DNA of 64,000 nucleotides from Micromonospora craniellae (GCF_014764405.1 NZ_CP061725.1:1364001-1428000), one strand, 5' to 3'. Shown: positions 1 to 9,221, counted from the first letter of the stretch. Numbers and translations are program-made. The notes: generated by a model from the sequence alone, not told the origin.

Positions 1-1
1 G

Positions 2-1498
2 GCCACCATCCTGATGTTCGCCGACCGCCCGGCCGAGGCGCTCGGCGTGCTCGACGCCGTCGCCACGGACACCGGCGACGAGGAACGGCTCAGCCGGTGG
101 CTCACGGTTCGCGGCATGGTCAGCTACTGGGGACTCAGTCAGCACTCGACGGTGGAGGAGATCGCCAAGCGCGGCGGCGACCTGAAGGACCACGCCGCCC
201 AGGCCCGGGTACGCGCCTTCGAGTCGATCATGCGCCTGCACCGGCTGGACGCGCCGACCGCGCTGCGGCTCGCCCAGCACGTGCTGGACCGCCCGGCAGC
301 CAGCATCGCCGCGCGGGAGCTGGCCCGGTGCGCCATCGCCCACCTCCAGGCGGTACAGGGGCAACTGTGCCGCAGCGCCACTGCGGTCGAACTCGTGCAG
401 GCGAAGGTGGCCAGTTGGCGGGCGGACATGCCGTACCTGCAACTCGCCGTCGAGTTGGCCCGAGGCACCCGGCTGGCGCTCTCCGGCGATCTGGCCGGCA
501 TCGACGCGCTGGTCGCCGACGAGTTCGCCGACCTGGCCGACGCAGGCGACTTCCGGCTGGGCAGCGGCTACCTGTCGATCCTGCGCGCGTACGCGGCCCG
601 GCTGCGCGGGCGCAGCGACGCGGCGTTGCAGGCCGCGCTCGGCGCCTGCGCGGTGCTGGCGACCAGCCGGGTCTACGCCGGCCTAGCCCAGGCCGAACGG
701 GCGCAGGCCGCCGCGTTGCGCGGCGACGCCCGGCAGGCGGCCGAGGCGATGGCCGAGGCGGACCGCATCCACGCGCCGAGCATGGCGGTGCTGTATCCGT
801 GGCTGGAGCAGGCCCGGGCGGCGACGCTCGCGGCCGGCGGTGACGTGGCCGGTGCGGCGGCCCACCTACACGGGCTGGTTGACCGGCTGCGGGTGGACGG
901 CTTCGCCGGGCACGAGACCCTGGTGCTGCACGATCTGGTCCGGCTCGGCGAGGCCACCGCACCGACCGGCCCGACCTGCTCCGACGGCAGCCGCCGGACG
1001 GTCGCCCAGCGGCTGGCGGAACTGTCGGAACAGGTCGACGGCAACCTGCCTCCGCTGCTGGCCCGGCACGCCCGCGCGGCGGCCGAGAGTTCACCGGAGC
1101 AGCTACTCACCGCCGCCGACGGCTTCCTGGACCTGGGGTTGGCGCTGCCGGCCGCGGAAGCCGCCGCCGAGGCGGTGCACCTGCTGCGGCAGCGTCGTTC
1201 GCCGCAGCTCGCCAGTGCCGGCGAACGGCTCGCGGTGATGCTCGGCTGCTGTGACATGGTGCACACTCCGGCGCTGCGCGCGGCCACCCCGACACTGAGC
1301 GACCGGGAGTGGCAGGTGGCCCGGCTGGCGGCCCTCGGCGAGACCAGTCGCGCGATCGCTGAGCAGCTGTTTCTCTCCGCGCGGACGGTGGAGAACCACC
1401 TCCAGCGGATCTACACCAAGCTCGGGGTGACCGGGCGTGCGGAGCTGAGGGCGGCGCTGCGGGCGATCCCGGGCCACGACGGCACGGCGACAGCCTGA
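2..1498 (+). CDS. LuxR-family regulator, C-terminal part (5' end outside window)
   Basis: The frame is open to the window edge, so the gene continues upstream; about 498 residues are present. The last 65 residues form a LuxR-type helix-turn-helix (TLSDREWQVARLAALGETS followed by an AxxLFLSxRTVENHLQRIYTKLGV recognition segment). The rest is an Ala/Leu-rich helical repeat region like the TPR-type middle of large ATP-binding LuxR (LAL) regulators, whose AAA part would lie upstream. It is predicted to be a cytoplasmic transcription activator. The stop lies 16 bases before pncB, so the two could be co-transcribed, but no functional link to NAD salvage is visible. Confidence 0.85.
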   Translation, partial: ATILMFADRPAEALGVLDAVATDTGDEERLSRWLTVRGMVSYWGLSQHSTVEEIAKRGGDLKDHAAQARVRAFESIMRLHRLDAPTALRLAQHVLDRPAASIAARELARCAIAHLQAVQGQLCRSATAVELVQAKVASWRADMPYLQLAVELARGTRLALSGDLAGIDALVADEFADLADAGDFRLGSGYLSILRAYAARLRGRSDAALQAALGACAVLATSRVYAGLAQAERAQAAALRGDARQAAEAMAEADRIHAPSMAVLYPWLEQARAATLAAGGDVAGAAAHLHGLVDRLRVDGFAGHETLVLHDLVRLGEATAPTGPTCSDGSRRTVAQRLAELSEQVDGNLPPLLARHARAAAESSPEQLLTAADGFLDLGLALPAAEAAAEAVHLLRQRRSPQLASAGERLAVMLGCCDMVHTPALRAATPTLSDREWQVARLAALGETSRAIAEQLFLSARTVENHLQRIYTKLGVTGRAELRAALRAIPGHDGTATA

Positions 1499-1514
1499 AC
1501 CCTAGGCTGGGGGT

Positions 1515-2801
1515 GTGCACAGCCTTCGTCCCGCCCTGCTGACGGATCACTACGAGCTGACCATGGTCAGCGCTGCGCTGCGCGACGGCACGGCGGATCG
1601 CCGCTGTGTCTTCGAGGTGTTCAGCCGGCGGCTGCCGATCGGCCGGCGGTACGGCGTGGTCGCCGGCACCGCCCGGCTGGTGGAGATGATCCGCCAGTTC
1701 CGTTTCGACCCGGCCGACCTGGACTTCCTGCGCCGCACCGGCGTGGTCGACGAGCAGGGCGCCGCCTGGCTCGCCGACTACCGGTTCACCGGCGACATCG
1801 ACGGGTACGCCGAAGGCGACCTGTTCTTCCCCGGCTCCCCCATCCTCACCGTCTCCGGCGGCTTCGCCGAGTGCGTGGTGCTGGAGACGCTGGTGCTGTC
1901 GGTGCTCAACCACGACTGCGCGGTGGCCGCCGCCGCGGCCCGGATGGTGACCGCCGCCCGGGGGCGGGCGCTGATCGAGATGGGATCCCGGCGGGCGCAC
2001 GAGGAGGCGGCCGTCGCCGCGGCCCGCGCCGCGTACCTGGCCGGGTTCCGGTTCACCTCCAACCTCGCCGCCGGCCAGCGCTACGGCATCCCCACCGCGG
2101 GTACCGCCGCGCACGCGTTCACCCTGCTGCACGACGACGAGCGGGCCGCCTTCGCCTCGCAGGTCGCCACGCTGGGCAAGGACACCACGCTGCTGGTCGA
2201 CACGTACGACATCAGCCAGGGCATCCGGAACGCGATCGAGGTGGCCGGGCCGGAACTGCGGGCCGTCCGGATCGACTCCGGCGACCTGGCGGTGATCGCC
2301 CAGCAGTCCCGGGAGTTGCTGGACTCGCTCGGCGCCACCGAGACGAAGATCATCGTGTCCGGCGACCTCGACGAGTACGCCATCGCCGCGCTGGCCGCCG
2401 AGCCGGTGGACATGTACGGCGCCGGCACCGCCGTGGTCACCGGCTCCGGAGCGCCCACCGCCGGCCTGGTCTACAAGCTGGTCGAGGTCGAGGGACGGCC
2501 GGTGGTCAAGCGCTCCGAACACAAGGCCACCATCGGCGGGCGCAAGGTCGCGGTCCGGCGGCACAAGCCCACCGGCACCGCCACCGAGGAGATCATCGTC
2601 CCGCAGGGCGTACCGGACCGGCACCCCAACGACCGGCTGCTGCAACGGTCGTACGTGGCCGACGGCGAGCCGATGGGGCTGCCTACGCTTGACGAGTCGC
2701 GGGAGCACCTGCGCCAGTGCCTGATCTCCATCCCGTGGGAGGGACTCAAACTCTCCGCAGGCGACCCGGCCATCCCGGTCACCGTCGTACCCGCCGAGTG
2801 A
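1515..2801 (+). CDS. pncB: Nicotinate phosphoribosyltransferase
   Basis: This 428-residue protein converts nicotinate and PRPP to nicotinate mononucleotide in the Preiss-Handler NAD salvage pathway. Family hallmarks are the N-terminal LLTDHYELTM segment, the RRAHEEAAV stretch that contacts the phosphoribosyl group, and the RIDSGDLA loop. Length fits the bacterial family. It starts with GTG; two GTG codons overlap here and the second gives MHSLRPALL, matching family N-termini. The next gene is the nicotinamidase, so the two consecutive steps nicotinamide to nicotinate to NaMN form one operon. The last 20 bases of the coding region are duplicated in tandem just after the stop. Confidence 0.95.
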   Translation: MHSLRPALLTDHYELTMVSAALRDGTADRRCVFEVFSRRLPIGRRYGVVAGTARLVEMIRQFRFDPADLDFLRRTGVVDEQGAAWLADYRFTGDIDGYAEGDLFFPGSPILTVSGGFAECVVLETLVLSVLNHDCAVAAAAARMVTAARGRALIEMGSRRAHEEAAVAAARAAYLAGFRFTSNLAAGQRYGIPTAGTAAHAFTLLHDDERAAFASQVATLGKDTTLLVDTYDISQGIRNAIEVAGPELRAVRIDSGDLAVIAQQSRELLDSLGATETKIIVSGDLDEYAIAALAAEPVDMYGAGTAVVTGSGAPTAGLVYKLVEVEGRPVVKRSEHKATIGGRKVAVRRHKPTGTATEEIIVPQGVPDRHPNDRLLQRSYVADGEPMGLPTLDESREHLRQCLISIPWEGLKLSAGDPAIPVTVVPAE

Positions 2802-2820
2802 CCCTCGTACCCGCCGAGTG
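2781..2820 (+). repeat. 20-bp tandem duplication over the pncB stop codon
   Basis: Bases 2781-2800 and 2801-2820 are the same 20-mer with one mismatch (position 4, g or c). The first copy plus the following a ends pncB; the second copy fills the spacer and ends right at the AAAGGAG ribosome-binding site of pncA. It looks like a recent slippage or short duplication event that sets the pncB-pncA spacing. Confidence 0.9.
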
Positions 2821-2835
2821 AAAGGAGCGCGGCCG

Positions 2836-3417
2836 GTGAGCAACGCGCTGATCATCGTCGACGTGCAGAAGGACTTCTGCGAGGGCGGCTCGCTGGCCGT
2901 CGCGGGCGGAGCCGGCGTCGCCGCCGGGATCTCCCGGCTGCTGGCCACCGAGCCGGACCGCTGGGACCACGTGGTGGCGACGAAGGACTACCACATCGAT
3001 CCGGGCGACCACTTCTCCGACGCACCGGACTTCGTCAGCACCTGGCCCCGGCACTGTGTGGTCGGCACCCCGGGTACCGACTTCCATCCGGAGCTGGCCA
3101 CCGACCGGATCGAGGCGGTCTTCCTCAAGGGTGAGTACGCCGCCGCGTACTCCGGCTTCGAAGGAAACGCCGAGGACGGCGAAGGGCTGGCCGACTGGCT
3201 GCGCCGACGCGGGGTGGACCGGGTCGACGTGGTCGGTATCGCCACCGACCACTGCGTCCGCGCGACCGCCCTGGACGCCGCCCGCGAGGGCTTCGCCACC
3301 ACCGTGCTGCTGGACCTGACCGCGGCCGTCGCACCGGACACCACCGACGTCGCGCTGCGCGCCTTCGACGGTGCCGGAATCACCGTGCACGGCGCCCCTG
3401 TGCTCAGGGACGCATGA
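2836..3417 (+). CDS. pncA: Nicotinamidase
   Basis: A 193-residue isochorismatase-fold hydrolase that deamidates nicotinamide to nicotinate, feeding PncB encoded just upstream. The catalytic triad is visible: Asp in IIVDVQKDF, Lys in FLKGEYAAAYS and the nucleophile Cys in IATDHCVRATALDA. Metal ligands are in TKDYHIDPGDHF. I chose the GTG at 2836 because AAAGGAG (2821-2827) sits 8 bases before it and the product then begins MSNALIIVDVQKDF as in the family; an earlier in-frame GTG at 2818 would place the ribosome site inside the gene. Confidence 0.95.
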   Translation: MSNALIIVDVQKDFCEGGSLAVAGGAGVAAGISRLLATEPDRWDHVVATKDYHIDPGDHFSDAPDFVSTWPRHCVVGTPGTDFHPELATDRIEAVFLKGEYAAAYSGFEGNAEDGEGLADWLRRRGVDRVDVVGIATDHCVRATALDAAREGFATTVLLDLTAAVAPDTTDVALRAFDGAGITVHGAPVLRDA

Positions 3418-3478
3418 CTGACTGAGTGCTGCCGTAGCCGCCGCCACAGCCGCAACTCCCAGGGCGGTCAGGGAAGGG

Positions 3479-3516
3479 CGACGGGCGCCGACCCCGGGTG
3501 GGGGTGGCGCCCGTCG
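3479..3516. terminator. Bidirectional terminator between pncA and ctaD
   Basis: A perfect 11-bp inverted repeat, 3479-3489 (CGACGGGCGCC) against 3506-3516 (GGCGCCCGTCG), with a 16-base loop. It lies 62 bases after the pncA stop and 19 bases after the ctaD stop on the other strand. There is no U-tract, which is normal in high-GC actinobacteria. Confidence 0.7.
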
Positions 3517-3534
3517 TGGGTGTGTGCGGTGGTG

Positions 3535-5292
3535 TCAGCGGCGGTCGATGTCGCTGGAGGTGTCCTCCTGGTAGCTGGCACCGCCGTCGGACTCGCTGGT
3601 GAGCGGCTTGGAGCCGCCCTCGGGCGGGCCGGCCAGGGTCTGCCCGGCGGCCAGCTCGGGGAACTTGGCGTCGAAGGCGGGACGCTCGGAGCGGATCCGG
3701 GGCATCCGGTCGAAGTTGCGCAACGGCGGCGGGGAGGTGGTCGCCCACTCCAGCGAGTTGCCGTGGCCCCACGGGTCGTCCACCTCGACCACCGGACCGG
3801 CCTTGTACGCCTTCCAGCAGTTGTAGATGAACGGCAGCGTGGAGATACCGGTGATGAACGCGCCGATCGTGGAGATCATGTTCAGCGTGGTGAAGCCGTC
3901 GATGGCCTGGTAGTCGGCGTACCGCCGGGGCATGCCCTCGTTGCCGAGCCAGTGCTGCACCAGGAACGTGGTGTGGAAACCGATCATGGTCAGCCAGAAG
4001 TGAATCTTGCCGAGCCGCTCGTCCAGCATCCGGCCGAACATCTTCGGGAACCAGAAGTAGATGCCGGCGAACACCGCGAACACGATCGTGCCGAAGAGCA
4101 CGTAGTGGAAGTGCGCCACCACGAAGTACGAGTCGTGCATGTGGAAGTCGAGCGGCGGGGCGGCCAGCAGCACGCCGGTCAGGCCACCGAAGAGGAAGGT
4201 GACCAGGAAGCCCACGGACCAGAGCATGGGCGTCTCGAAGCTGATCTGCCCGCGCCACATGGTGCCGATCCAGTTGAAGAACTTCATACCGGTCGGCACC
4301 GCGATCAGGTAGCTCAAGAAGCTGAAGAACGGCAGCAGCACCTGGCCGGTGGCGAACATGTGGTGCGCCCAGACGCTCATCGACAGGCCGGCGATAGCGA
4401 TGGTGGCGGCGACCAGACCCTTGTAACCGAAGATCGGCTTGCGGGAGAAGACCGGGATGATCTCGCTGATGATGCCGAAGAACGGCAGCGCGATGATGTA
4501 CACCTCGGGGTGCCCGAAGAACCAGAACAGGTGCTGCCACAGCATCGGGCCGCCGGTGTCCGGGCTGTAGACGTGGGCGCCGAGGAGACGGTCGGCGGCG
4601 AGCGCGAACAGCGCGGCGGCCAGCAGCGGGAAGACCAGGATCACCAGGAGGCTGGTGACCAGCATGTTCCAGGTGAAGATCGGCATCCGGAACATGGTCA
4701 TGCCGGGGGCGCGCAGGGTCAGGATCGTGGTGATCAGGTTGACCGCGCCGAGGATCGTGCCCAGACCGGAGATGGCCAGGCCGACCACCCACATGTTCGC
4801 GCCGACACCGGGAGCGTGCTCGGTGGTGCTCAGCGGGGTGTAGGCCGTCCAGCCGAAGTCCGCCGCGCCGCCCGGGGTCAGGAAGCCGGCGGTGGCCATG
4901 GTGCCACCGAACAGGTACAGCCAGTACGCGAAGCTGTTCAGCCGCGGGAAGGAGACGTCCGGAGCGCCGATCTGGATCGGCACGATGTAGTTACCGAAGG
5001 CGAACACGATCGGCGTCGCGAAGAACAGCAACATGATCGTGCCGTGCATGGTGAACAGCTGGTTGTACTGCTCGGGCGAGAGGAACTGCAGCCCGGGCCG
5101 GGCCAACTCGGCCCGCATGATCAGGGCCATCAGACCACCGATCATGAAGAACACGAACGCGGTGACCATGTACATGATCCCGATTTGCTTGGCGTCCGTG
5201 GACCGCAACAGCCGCGCGATGGCCGACCCCTTGACCGGCTCCCGGACCGGCCAGGGCCGGGTCACGACCGGCTTCGGTGCGACGGTGGTCAC
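3535..5292 (-). CDS. ctaD: Cytochrome c oxidase subunit I (aa3 type)
   Basis: This 585-residue integral membrane protein is the haem-copper catalytic core of the terminal oxidase. Visible hallmarks are the haem a ligand region FTMHGTIMLLFFATP, the CuB His-Tyr region LFWFFGHPEVYIIALPFFG, the histidine pair in WAHHMFATG, and the late haem ligands in HDSYFVVAHFHYVLFG. About 12 hydrophobic segments are present. The GTG start at 5292 follows a GGAGG. The C-terminus is a hydrophilic tail, as in actinobacterial CtaD. It is transcribed alone here, away from ctaC/ctaE, which is common in actinobacteria. The gene is convergent with pncA across a shared hairpin. Confidence 0.96.
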   Translation of the reverse strand: MTTVAPKPVVTRPWPVREPVKGSAIARLLRSTDAKQIGIMYMVTAFVFFMIGGLMALIMRAELARPGLQFLSPEQYNQLFTMHGTIMLLFFATPIVFAFGNYIVPIQIGAPDVSFPRLNSFAYWLYLFGGTMATAGFLTPGGAADFGWTAYTPLSTTEHAPGVGANMWVVGLAISGLGTILGAVNLITTILTLRAPGMTMFRMPIFTWNMLVTSLLVILVFPLLAAALFALAADRLLGAHVYSPDTGGPMLWQHLFWFFGHPEVYIIALPFFGIISEIIPVFSRKPIFGYKGLVAATIAIAGLSMSVWAHHMFATGQVLLPFFSFLSYLIAVPTGMKFFNWIGTMWRGQISFETPMLWSVGFLVTFLFGGLTGVLLAAPPLDFHMHDSYFVVAHFHYVLFGTIVFAVFAGIYFWFPKMFGRMLDERLGKIHFWLTMIGFHTTFLVQHWLGNEGMPRRYADYQAIDGFTTLNMISTIGAFITGISTLPFIYNCWKAYKAGPVVEVDDPWGHGNSLEWATTSPPPLRNFDRMPRIRSERPAFDAKFPELAAGQTLAGPPEGGSKPLTSESDGGASYQEDTSSDIDRR

Positions 5293-5409
5293 GAGTGGCC
5301 TCCGGTTCCTGGGTTGTCCCGCTCGGCACGCGTGTCTCTACGGGCCGTCATCCGCAAGGAGGATAGTCCCCGGCAGGTGAGAGCGCCGCGTGGGGTCACC
5401 GGGCGTGGA

Positions 5410-6516
5410 TCACAGCGGGCCGAGAAGCAACCGGTAATGCTCGCCGAAGATACGGTCGCCGCGTCCGCGCAGCAGCGGGTCGCGGAGCGCCGGCGGCACG
5501 TCCCGGGTGCGGTTGCGGTCCCGGGTCCGGTCCCGCACCCACCGGGTACGCGGCCGGCGGCGGCTCTCGTACGCGGTCAGCGCCGCCTCGACGCTCCCGG
5601 CGGCGCGCAGCGACTCGGCGAGCACCACCGCGTCCTCCAGGGCCATCGCGGCACCCTGGGACAGGGTCGGCGCGGTGGCGTGGGCGGCGTCACCGACCAG
5701 CAGCACCCGGCCCCGGTGCCAGCGCCCGAGTTCGACCTCGTCGGTGACGCTGGCGTGCACCGTGCCGAGCGCGTCGAGCACCTCGGGCACCGGGCCGCCG
5801 TAGCCGCCGAACAGCTCGCGCATCCCGGCCCGTGGGTCGGCCGGCGGTGCGGTGCCGGCCTCGTCGGCGTAGCAGTGCAGCCGACCCGCGCCGATCGGCA
5901 CCACCAGGATCCCGCTGCGTTGCCCGAGCAGCGCGGTCCAGTCCCGCACCACCGGCCCGTCGCGCACCACTCCCCGGTAGACCACCTGGCCGGCGGGACG
6001 GGGCGGTCCGCCGAGCGCGGCCAGCACCCGGATCGAGGAACGCGGACCGTCGGCGCCGATGACCAGGTCGTACTCGGTCTGGGTGCCGTCGACGAAGGTG
6101 ACGCCGACGGTGTTCGGCAGCAGGTCGATGGTGCGCACCTCGGCACCGTGCCGGACCGCGCCGCCGGCCCCGCTGAGCAGGACCCGGTGCAGGTCGGCGC
6201 GGGGCAGGGCGCGGCATTCGCCGACGCCGGCCCAGAGTGTGTCGAGGTCGACGTCGCACAGCGGCACGCCGGCCGCGTCCAGGAAACGCTGGCGGTGGAT
6301 GACCTGCCCGTAGGGGCGTACCGGGTCGTCGAGGTCGAGTCGACGCAGCGCGCGGGCGGCGTTGCCCGGCAGGTAGAGACCGGCGTCGGCGAGTTCGCCC
6401 GGGGGTGCCTTGTCGGTCACGTCGGGCCGGAAGCCCGCCAGACGCAGCGCCCGGGCCACGGCCAGACCGGCGATGCCCGCGCCGACGACGAGAATGCGCA
6501 GGGGGGAGCCACGCAT
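5410..6516 (-). CDS. FAD-dependent monooxygenase (PHBH family)
   Basis: About 368 residues of a class A flavoprotein hydroxylase. It starts with the dinucleotide-binding motif ILVVGAGIAGLAVARAL, has the DG motif VIGADGPRSSIR in the middle, and the FAD ribityl motif LLVGDAAHATAPTLSQG followed by MALEDA. These bind FAD and NAD(P)H; the aromatic substrate cannot be told from sequence. I chose the ATG at 6516 because GGAGG lies 11 bases upstream and the Rossmann motif starts at residue 6; the reading frame extends upstream to a GTG at 6585 without family similarity. Pathway neighbours are absent, so the role is unassigned. Confidence 0.88.
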   Translation of the reverse strand: MRGSPLRILVVGAGIAGLAVARALRLAGFRPDVTDKAPPGELADAGLYLPGNAARALRRLDLDDPVRPYGQVIHRQRFLDAAGVPLCDVDLDTLWAGVGECRALPRADLHRVLLSGAGGAVRHGAEVRTIDLLPNTVGVTFVDGTQTEYDLVIGADGPRSSIRVLAALGGPPRPAGQVVYRGVVRDGPVVRDWTALLGQRSGILVVPIGAGRLHCYADEAGTAPPADPRAGMRELFGGYGGPVPEVLDALGTVHASVTDEVELGRWHRGRVLLVGDAAHATAPTLSQGAAMALEDAVVLAESLRAAGSVEAALTAYESRRRPRTRWVRDRTRDRNRTRDVPPALRDPLLRGRGDRIFGEHYRLLLGPL

Positions 6517-6717
6517 GGGGTTGTACGCCTCCGGAGGGGTCGGCACGCGTTGGAGGCAAGACACTACTCGGCGCAATCGGTGCACGCCAGAGGCAATTAG
6601 CCCACGACGGACATCCCTCGACGACCGCCACCCCTCCCGTCGGCGCCGCCCACCGCCGGGCCGGAGAGCCCCGGGTGACCGATCGGCGCGTACAACCGGG
6701 CGGAGGGTGCGAAAGGA

Positions 6718-7587
6718 TCAGACGCGGCTGAGGCGTACCGCGTCGGCGACCACGTAGCCGCTGGCGGAACTCCAGCGGCTGACGGCCACCCGGTTGGCGT
6801 CGCCGGCCGGCAGGGCGAAGGTGCCGAGGCTGCGCCACCGTCCGCCGCCGGTGCGCTGGTCCACCTGGATGGTCCGGTTGCCACCGATGGTGGTGCCGAT
6901 GTACGGGGTCGCGCTGTTGTAGCCGGGGTCGGCCGGGTGCCAGACCTCCACCCGGTAGGTGGCACTGGCCGGGACGTCGAAGCGGTACCAGGCGGCGTCG
7001 CTGGCGGCGACCGGTGTGGCGTACCGGTAGTCGGGGCCGTGACGTTGCCCCGAGTACGAGGAGACGCCCCAGTTCGTGCCTGCGGTGAACCGGCCAGCGG
7101 TGCCGTTGTCGACGGTCGCGGTCCACGTGGTGCTGCCGGACATCCGCGCCGCGACGTCGGCACGCATCACGTTCAGGTCGATGAAAGACGGGTCGATCTT
7201 GCCGGTGGTGCTGGTCTCGCGGTGTCCTCGGGAGTGGCTGGCGTCCCGGCCGAGTCGGGTGAGCACGGCGGCCGTGGCGGCAACCGAGGCGGCGTACTGG
7301 GCGGCGGTCATCTGCTGGTCGACGCCGTTGTAATCGATCTCCCAGCCGACCATGAGGGTGTTGCCGTCGCCGGTCGGGATCGGCCCGCTGCCGCCGCTGG
7401 CGCCGGCGTGGTTGGATCGTCGCCATCAGGAATCCCGGAGCAGGTCGGCGAGGCACTCGGCCGGCGGGGCGGCGCTCGCGGCGGCGGGCCGGGTGAACAG
7501 GGTGAGCGCGGCGGCCATCAGGGCCGGCACGCCGAGCAGCCCTCGGCGGCACAGGCGGACAGGGTGGGCATGGTGGGCAGGAGCCAT
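6718..7587 (-). pseudogene. Peptidoglycan-recognition amidase, internally deleted
   Basis: The start (ATG 7587 behind GGGAGG) gives a twin-Arg-like/Sec signal sequence, MAPAHHAHPVRLCRRGLLG then a hydrophobic core and AAASAAP. Reading runs to a TGA at 7428-7426. In the same frame, directly after, translation resumes with NHAGASGGSGPIP, the second half of an N-acetylmuramoyl-L-alanine amidase (PGRP) domain with GHRETSTTGKIDPSFI, then a golvesin-type beta-sandwich domain (about 130 residues, ending VVADAVRLSRV). The first half of the amidase domain, with the family HHT zinc-ligand motif, is missing. An internal deletion of roughly 70-90 codons best explains this. The downstream piece (6718-7353) could be translated but would lack catalysis. 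Confidence 0.8.
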
Positions 7588-7720
7588 GGCGAGCCTCCCG
7601 GACGACGATGCTTGTCGATGTGGCCGAGACGCTACAGCGGCACGACGACCGATGTCGATAGTCTCCGCGAAGATCACTGTCGATGAAAATTTCCACCAGT
7701 CGACGCGGTTGCCAAGGTCG

Positions 7721-8290
7721 GTGCGGGCGCGCACACTGGCGGAGCCGACGACGGGAGGACCGACTGTCCGCACAGATACGCCTCACGGTGACGGGCTCGT
7801 CCTGCGCCCGTGGGCGGAACGTGACCTGCCCCAACTCGTCCTGATCTTCGACCATCCGGAGATGGCCCACCGGCTGCCGGTGGCCTCGCCGTTCGACCGG
7901 ACCGCGGCCGAGGCGTACCTGGCGAAGGCGAGCGCCTCCCGGGAACGGCTGTACCTGGCCGTCACCGGCCCCGACGACCTGGCCCTGGGCGAGGTGATGC
8001 TCAACCTGGTCACCGGCGGCATCGGGTACGCGGTCGGGCCGCCCTACCGGGGCCGCCGGCTGGCCGCTCGGGCACTGCGGCTGGTCACCGCGTACGCCGA
8101 CTCGATCCCGGGGCTGCCGAGCACGTACCTGGAGATCGAGGCGGACAACGCGGGCAGCATCGCCACGGCCAGGGCGATCGGGTACCGGCCGGCCGGGGGC
8201 GAACCGGTCGTCGTGCACGAGGGACGACGCCGACTCGTGCTGCACCGCTGGGAACGCGGCGGCGCGGTCACGCCCCGCACCCGCTCCTGA
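7721..8290 (+). CDS. GNAT-family N-acetyltransferase
   Basis: A RimJ/RimL-like acetyltransferase of about 189 residues. It begins the domain with LVLRPWAERDLPQL, has the acetyl-CoA loop region YAVGPPYRGRRLAARALRLV and the family end motif IEADNAGSIATARAIGYR. Substrate unknown. The start is uncertain: a strong GGGAGGA at 7752-7758 is followed by no ATG, GTG or TTG in frame at a normal distance (a GTC lies there), so I used the GTG at 7721, which has only a weak ribosome site. It diverges from the amidase pseudogene and ends right at a dispersed palindromic repeat. Confidence 0.8.
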   Translation: MRARTLAEPTTGGPTVRTDTPHGDGLVLRPWAERDLPQLVLIFDHPEMAHRLPVASPFDRTAAEAYLAKASASRERLYLAVTGPDDLALGEVMLNLVTGGIGYAVGPPYRGRRLAARALRLVTAYADSIPGLPSTYLEIEADNAGSIATARAIGYRPAGGEPVVVHEGRRRLVLHRWERGGAVTPRTRS

Positions 8291-8291
8291 T

Positions 8292-8345
8292 GTTAGGAAG
8301 GGGCCCTTCCTATACACGAGGCGTTAGGAGGGGGCCCTTCCTTAC
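8292..8345. repeat. Dispersed palindromic repeat element, copy A
   Basis: A 54-bp element made of two related units, GTTAGGAAGGGGCCCTTCCTA and GTTAGGAGGGGGCCCTTCC, joined by TACACGAGGC. The arms form an imperfect 17-bp hairpin (two non-Watson-Crick positions). A second copy is at 18027-18080. It sits immediately between the acetyltransferase stop and the convergent aldo/keto reductase stop, so here it may act as a terminator. Confidence 0.8.
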
Positions 8346-8354
8346 ATCTGCGGG

Positions 8355-9143
8355 TCAGGTGGTGCCGAGGGCGTCGATGTCGCGCATCTCCTCGGCGTTG
8401 AGCGAGAAGCCGAAGACGTCGGCGTTGGCCCGGATCCGGTCCGGGGTCACCGACTTGGGGATCGCCACGATCTCGTGGTCGAGGTGCCAGCGCAGCACCA
8501 CCTGGGCCGGCGAGACGTTGTGCGCGCCAGCGATCCGGGTCAGCACCGGGTCCGACAGGTCACTGCTCTTGAAAGGGCTGTAGCCCTCCAGCACCACTCC
8601 CCGGTCGCGGTGCTCGGCGTGCCGCTGCCGGTCGTACAGCCGAGGGCTCCACTTGATCTGGTTGACCGCCGGGTTCTCCTCGGTGGCCTGGATCAGCTCG
8701 TCGATCTGCGGGGTGCTGAAGTTGCTCACGCCGACCGCGCGGGCCAGGTTCTCGTCCCGGGCAGCGAGCATTTCCCGCCAGGCCGGGATCAGGTCGCCGG
8801 GATTGCTCGGCGGCCAGTGCATCAGCCACAGGTCGACGTGGTCGACGCCGAGCGCGCGCAGGCTCGCCTCGATCGTCTCGCGTTCCCGACCGACCTGGTC
8901 GGGCGGCAGTTTGGTGGTGATGAAGACGTCCTCGCGACGCAGCCCGCTCTCGCGGATCGCCCGGCCGACCTCCTCCTCGTTGCCGTACATCGTGGCCGTG
9001 TCGATGTGCCGGTAGCCCGCGTCCAGTGCGGCGAGCACGGCCTTGTAGCCGGTCTCGCCGGTGGCCTGCCAGGTGCCGAAGCCGAGCAGAGGGATCCGGA
9101 CGTCGCCGGGGAGGACGGCGGTGGGCTGGTCGAGGTGGTCCAT
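8355..9143 (-). CDS. Aldo/keto reductase
   Basis: A 262-residue NADPH-dependent carbonyl reductase of the AKR5-like group (2,5-diketo-gluconate reductase type). The family N-terminus IPLLGFGTWQ is followed by the catalytic tetrad: Asp and Tyr in DTATMYGNEEEVG, Lys in ITTKLPP and His in LMHWPPSNPG. The cofactor-binding end is IPKSVTPDRIRAN. I chose ATG 9143 (MDHLDQPTAVLPGD) since it is the closest start to the domain; no strong ribosome site was found for it. Physiological substrate not visible. Confidence 0.9.
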   Translation of the reverse strand: MDHLDQPTAVLPGDVRIPLLGFGTWQATGETGYKAVLAALDAGYRHIDTATMYGNEEEVGRAIRESGLRREDVFITTKLPPDQVGRERETIEASLRALGVDHVDLWLMHWPPSNPGDLIPAWREMLAARDENLARAVGVSNFSTPQIDELIQATEENPAVNQIKWSPRLYDRQRHAEHRDRGVVLEGYSPFKSSDLSDPVLTRIAGAHNVSPAQVVLRWHLDHEIVAIPKSVTPDRIRANADVFGFSLNAEEMRDIDALGTT

Positions 9144-9221
9144 ACCGACCGTTCTACCCCTGATCGCCGCCGCCATTCCCGGACTCGGGCACGCCGGCCC
9201 GGTTTGTCGGAGAATGTCGTC

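Noticed and set aside
3520..6600. Plus-strand open frame of about 1026 codons
   Set aside because: It is antisense to ctaD and the FAD monooxygenase, rich in His/Arg/Gln/Gly, without domain similarity; a typical high-GC shadow frame.
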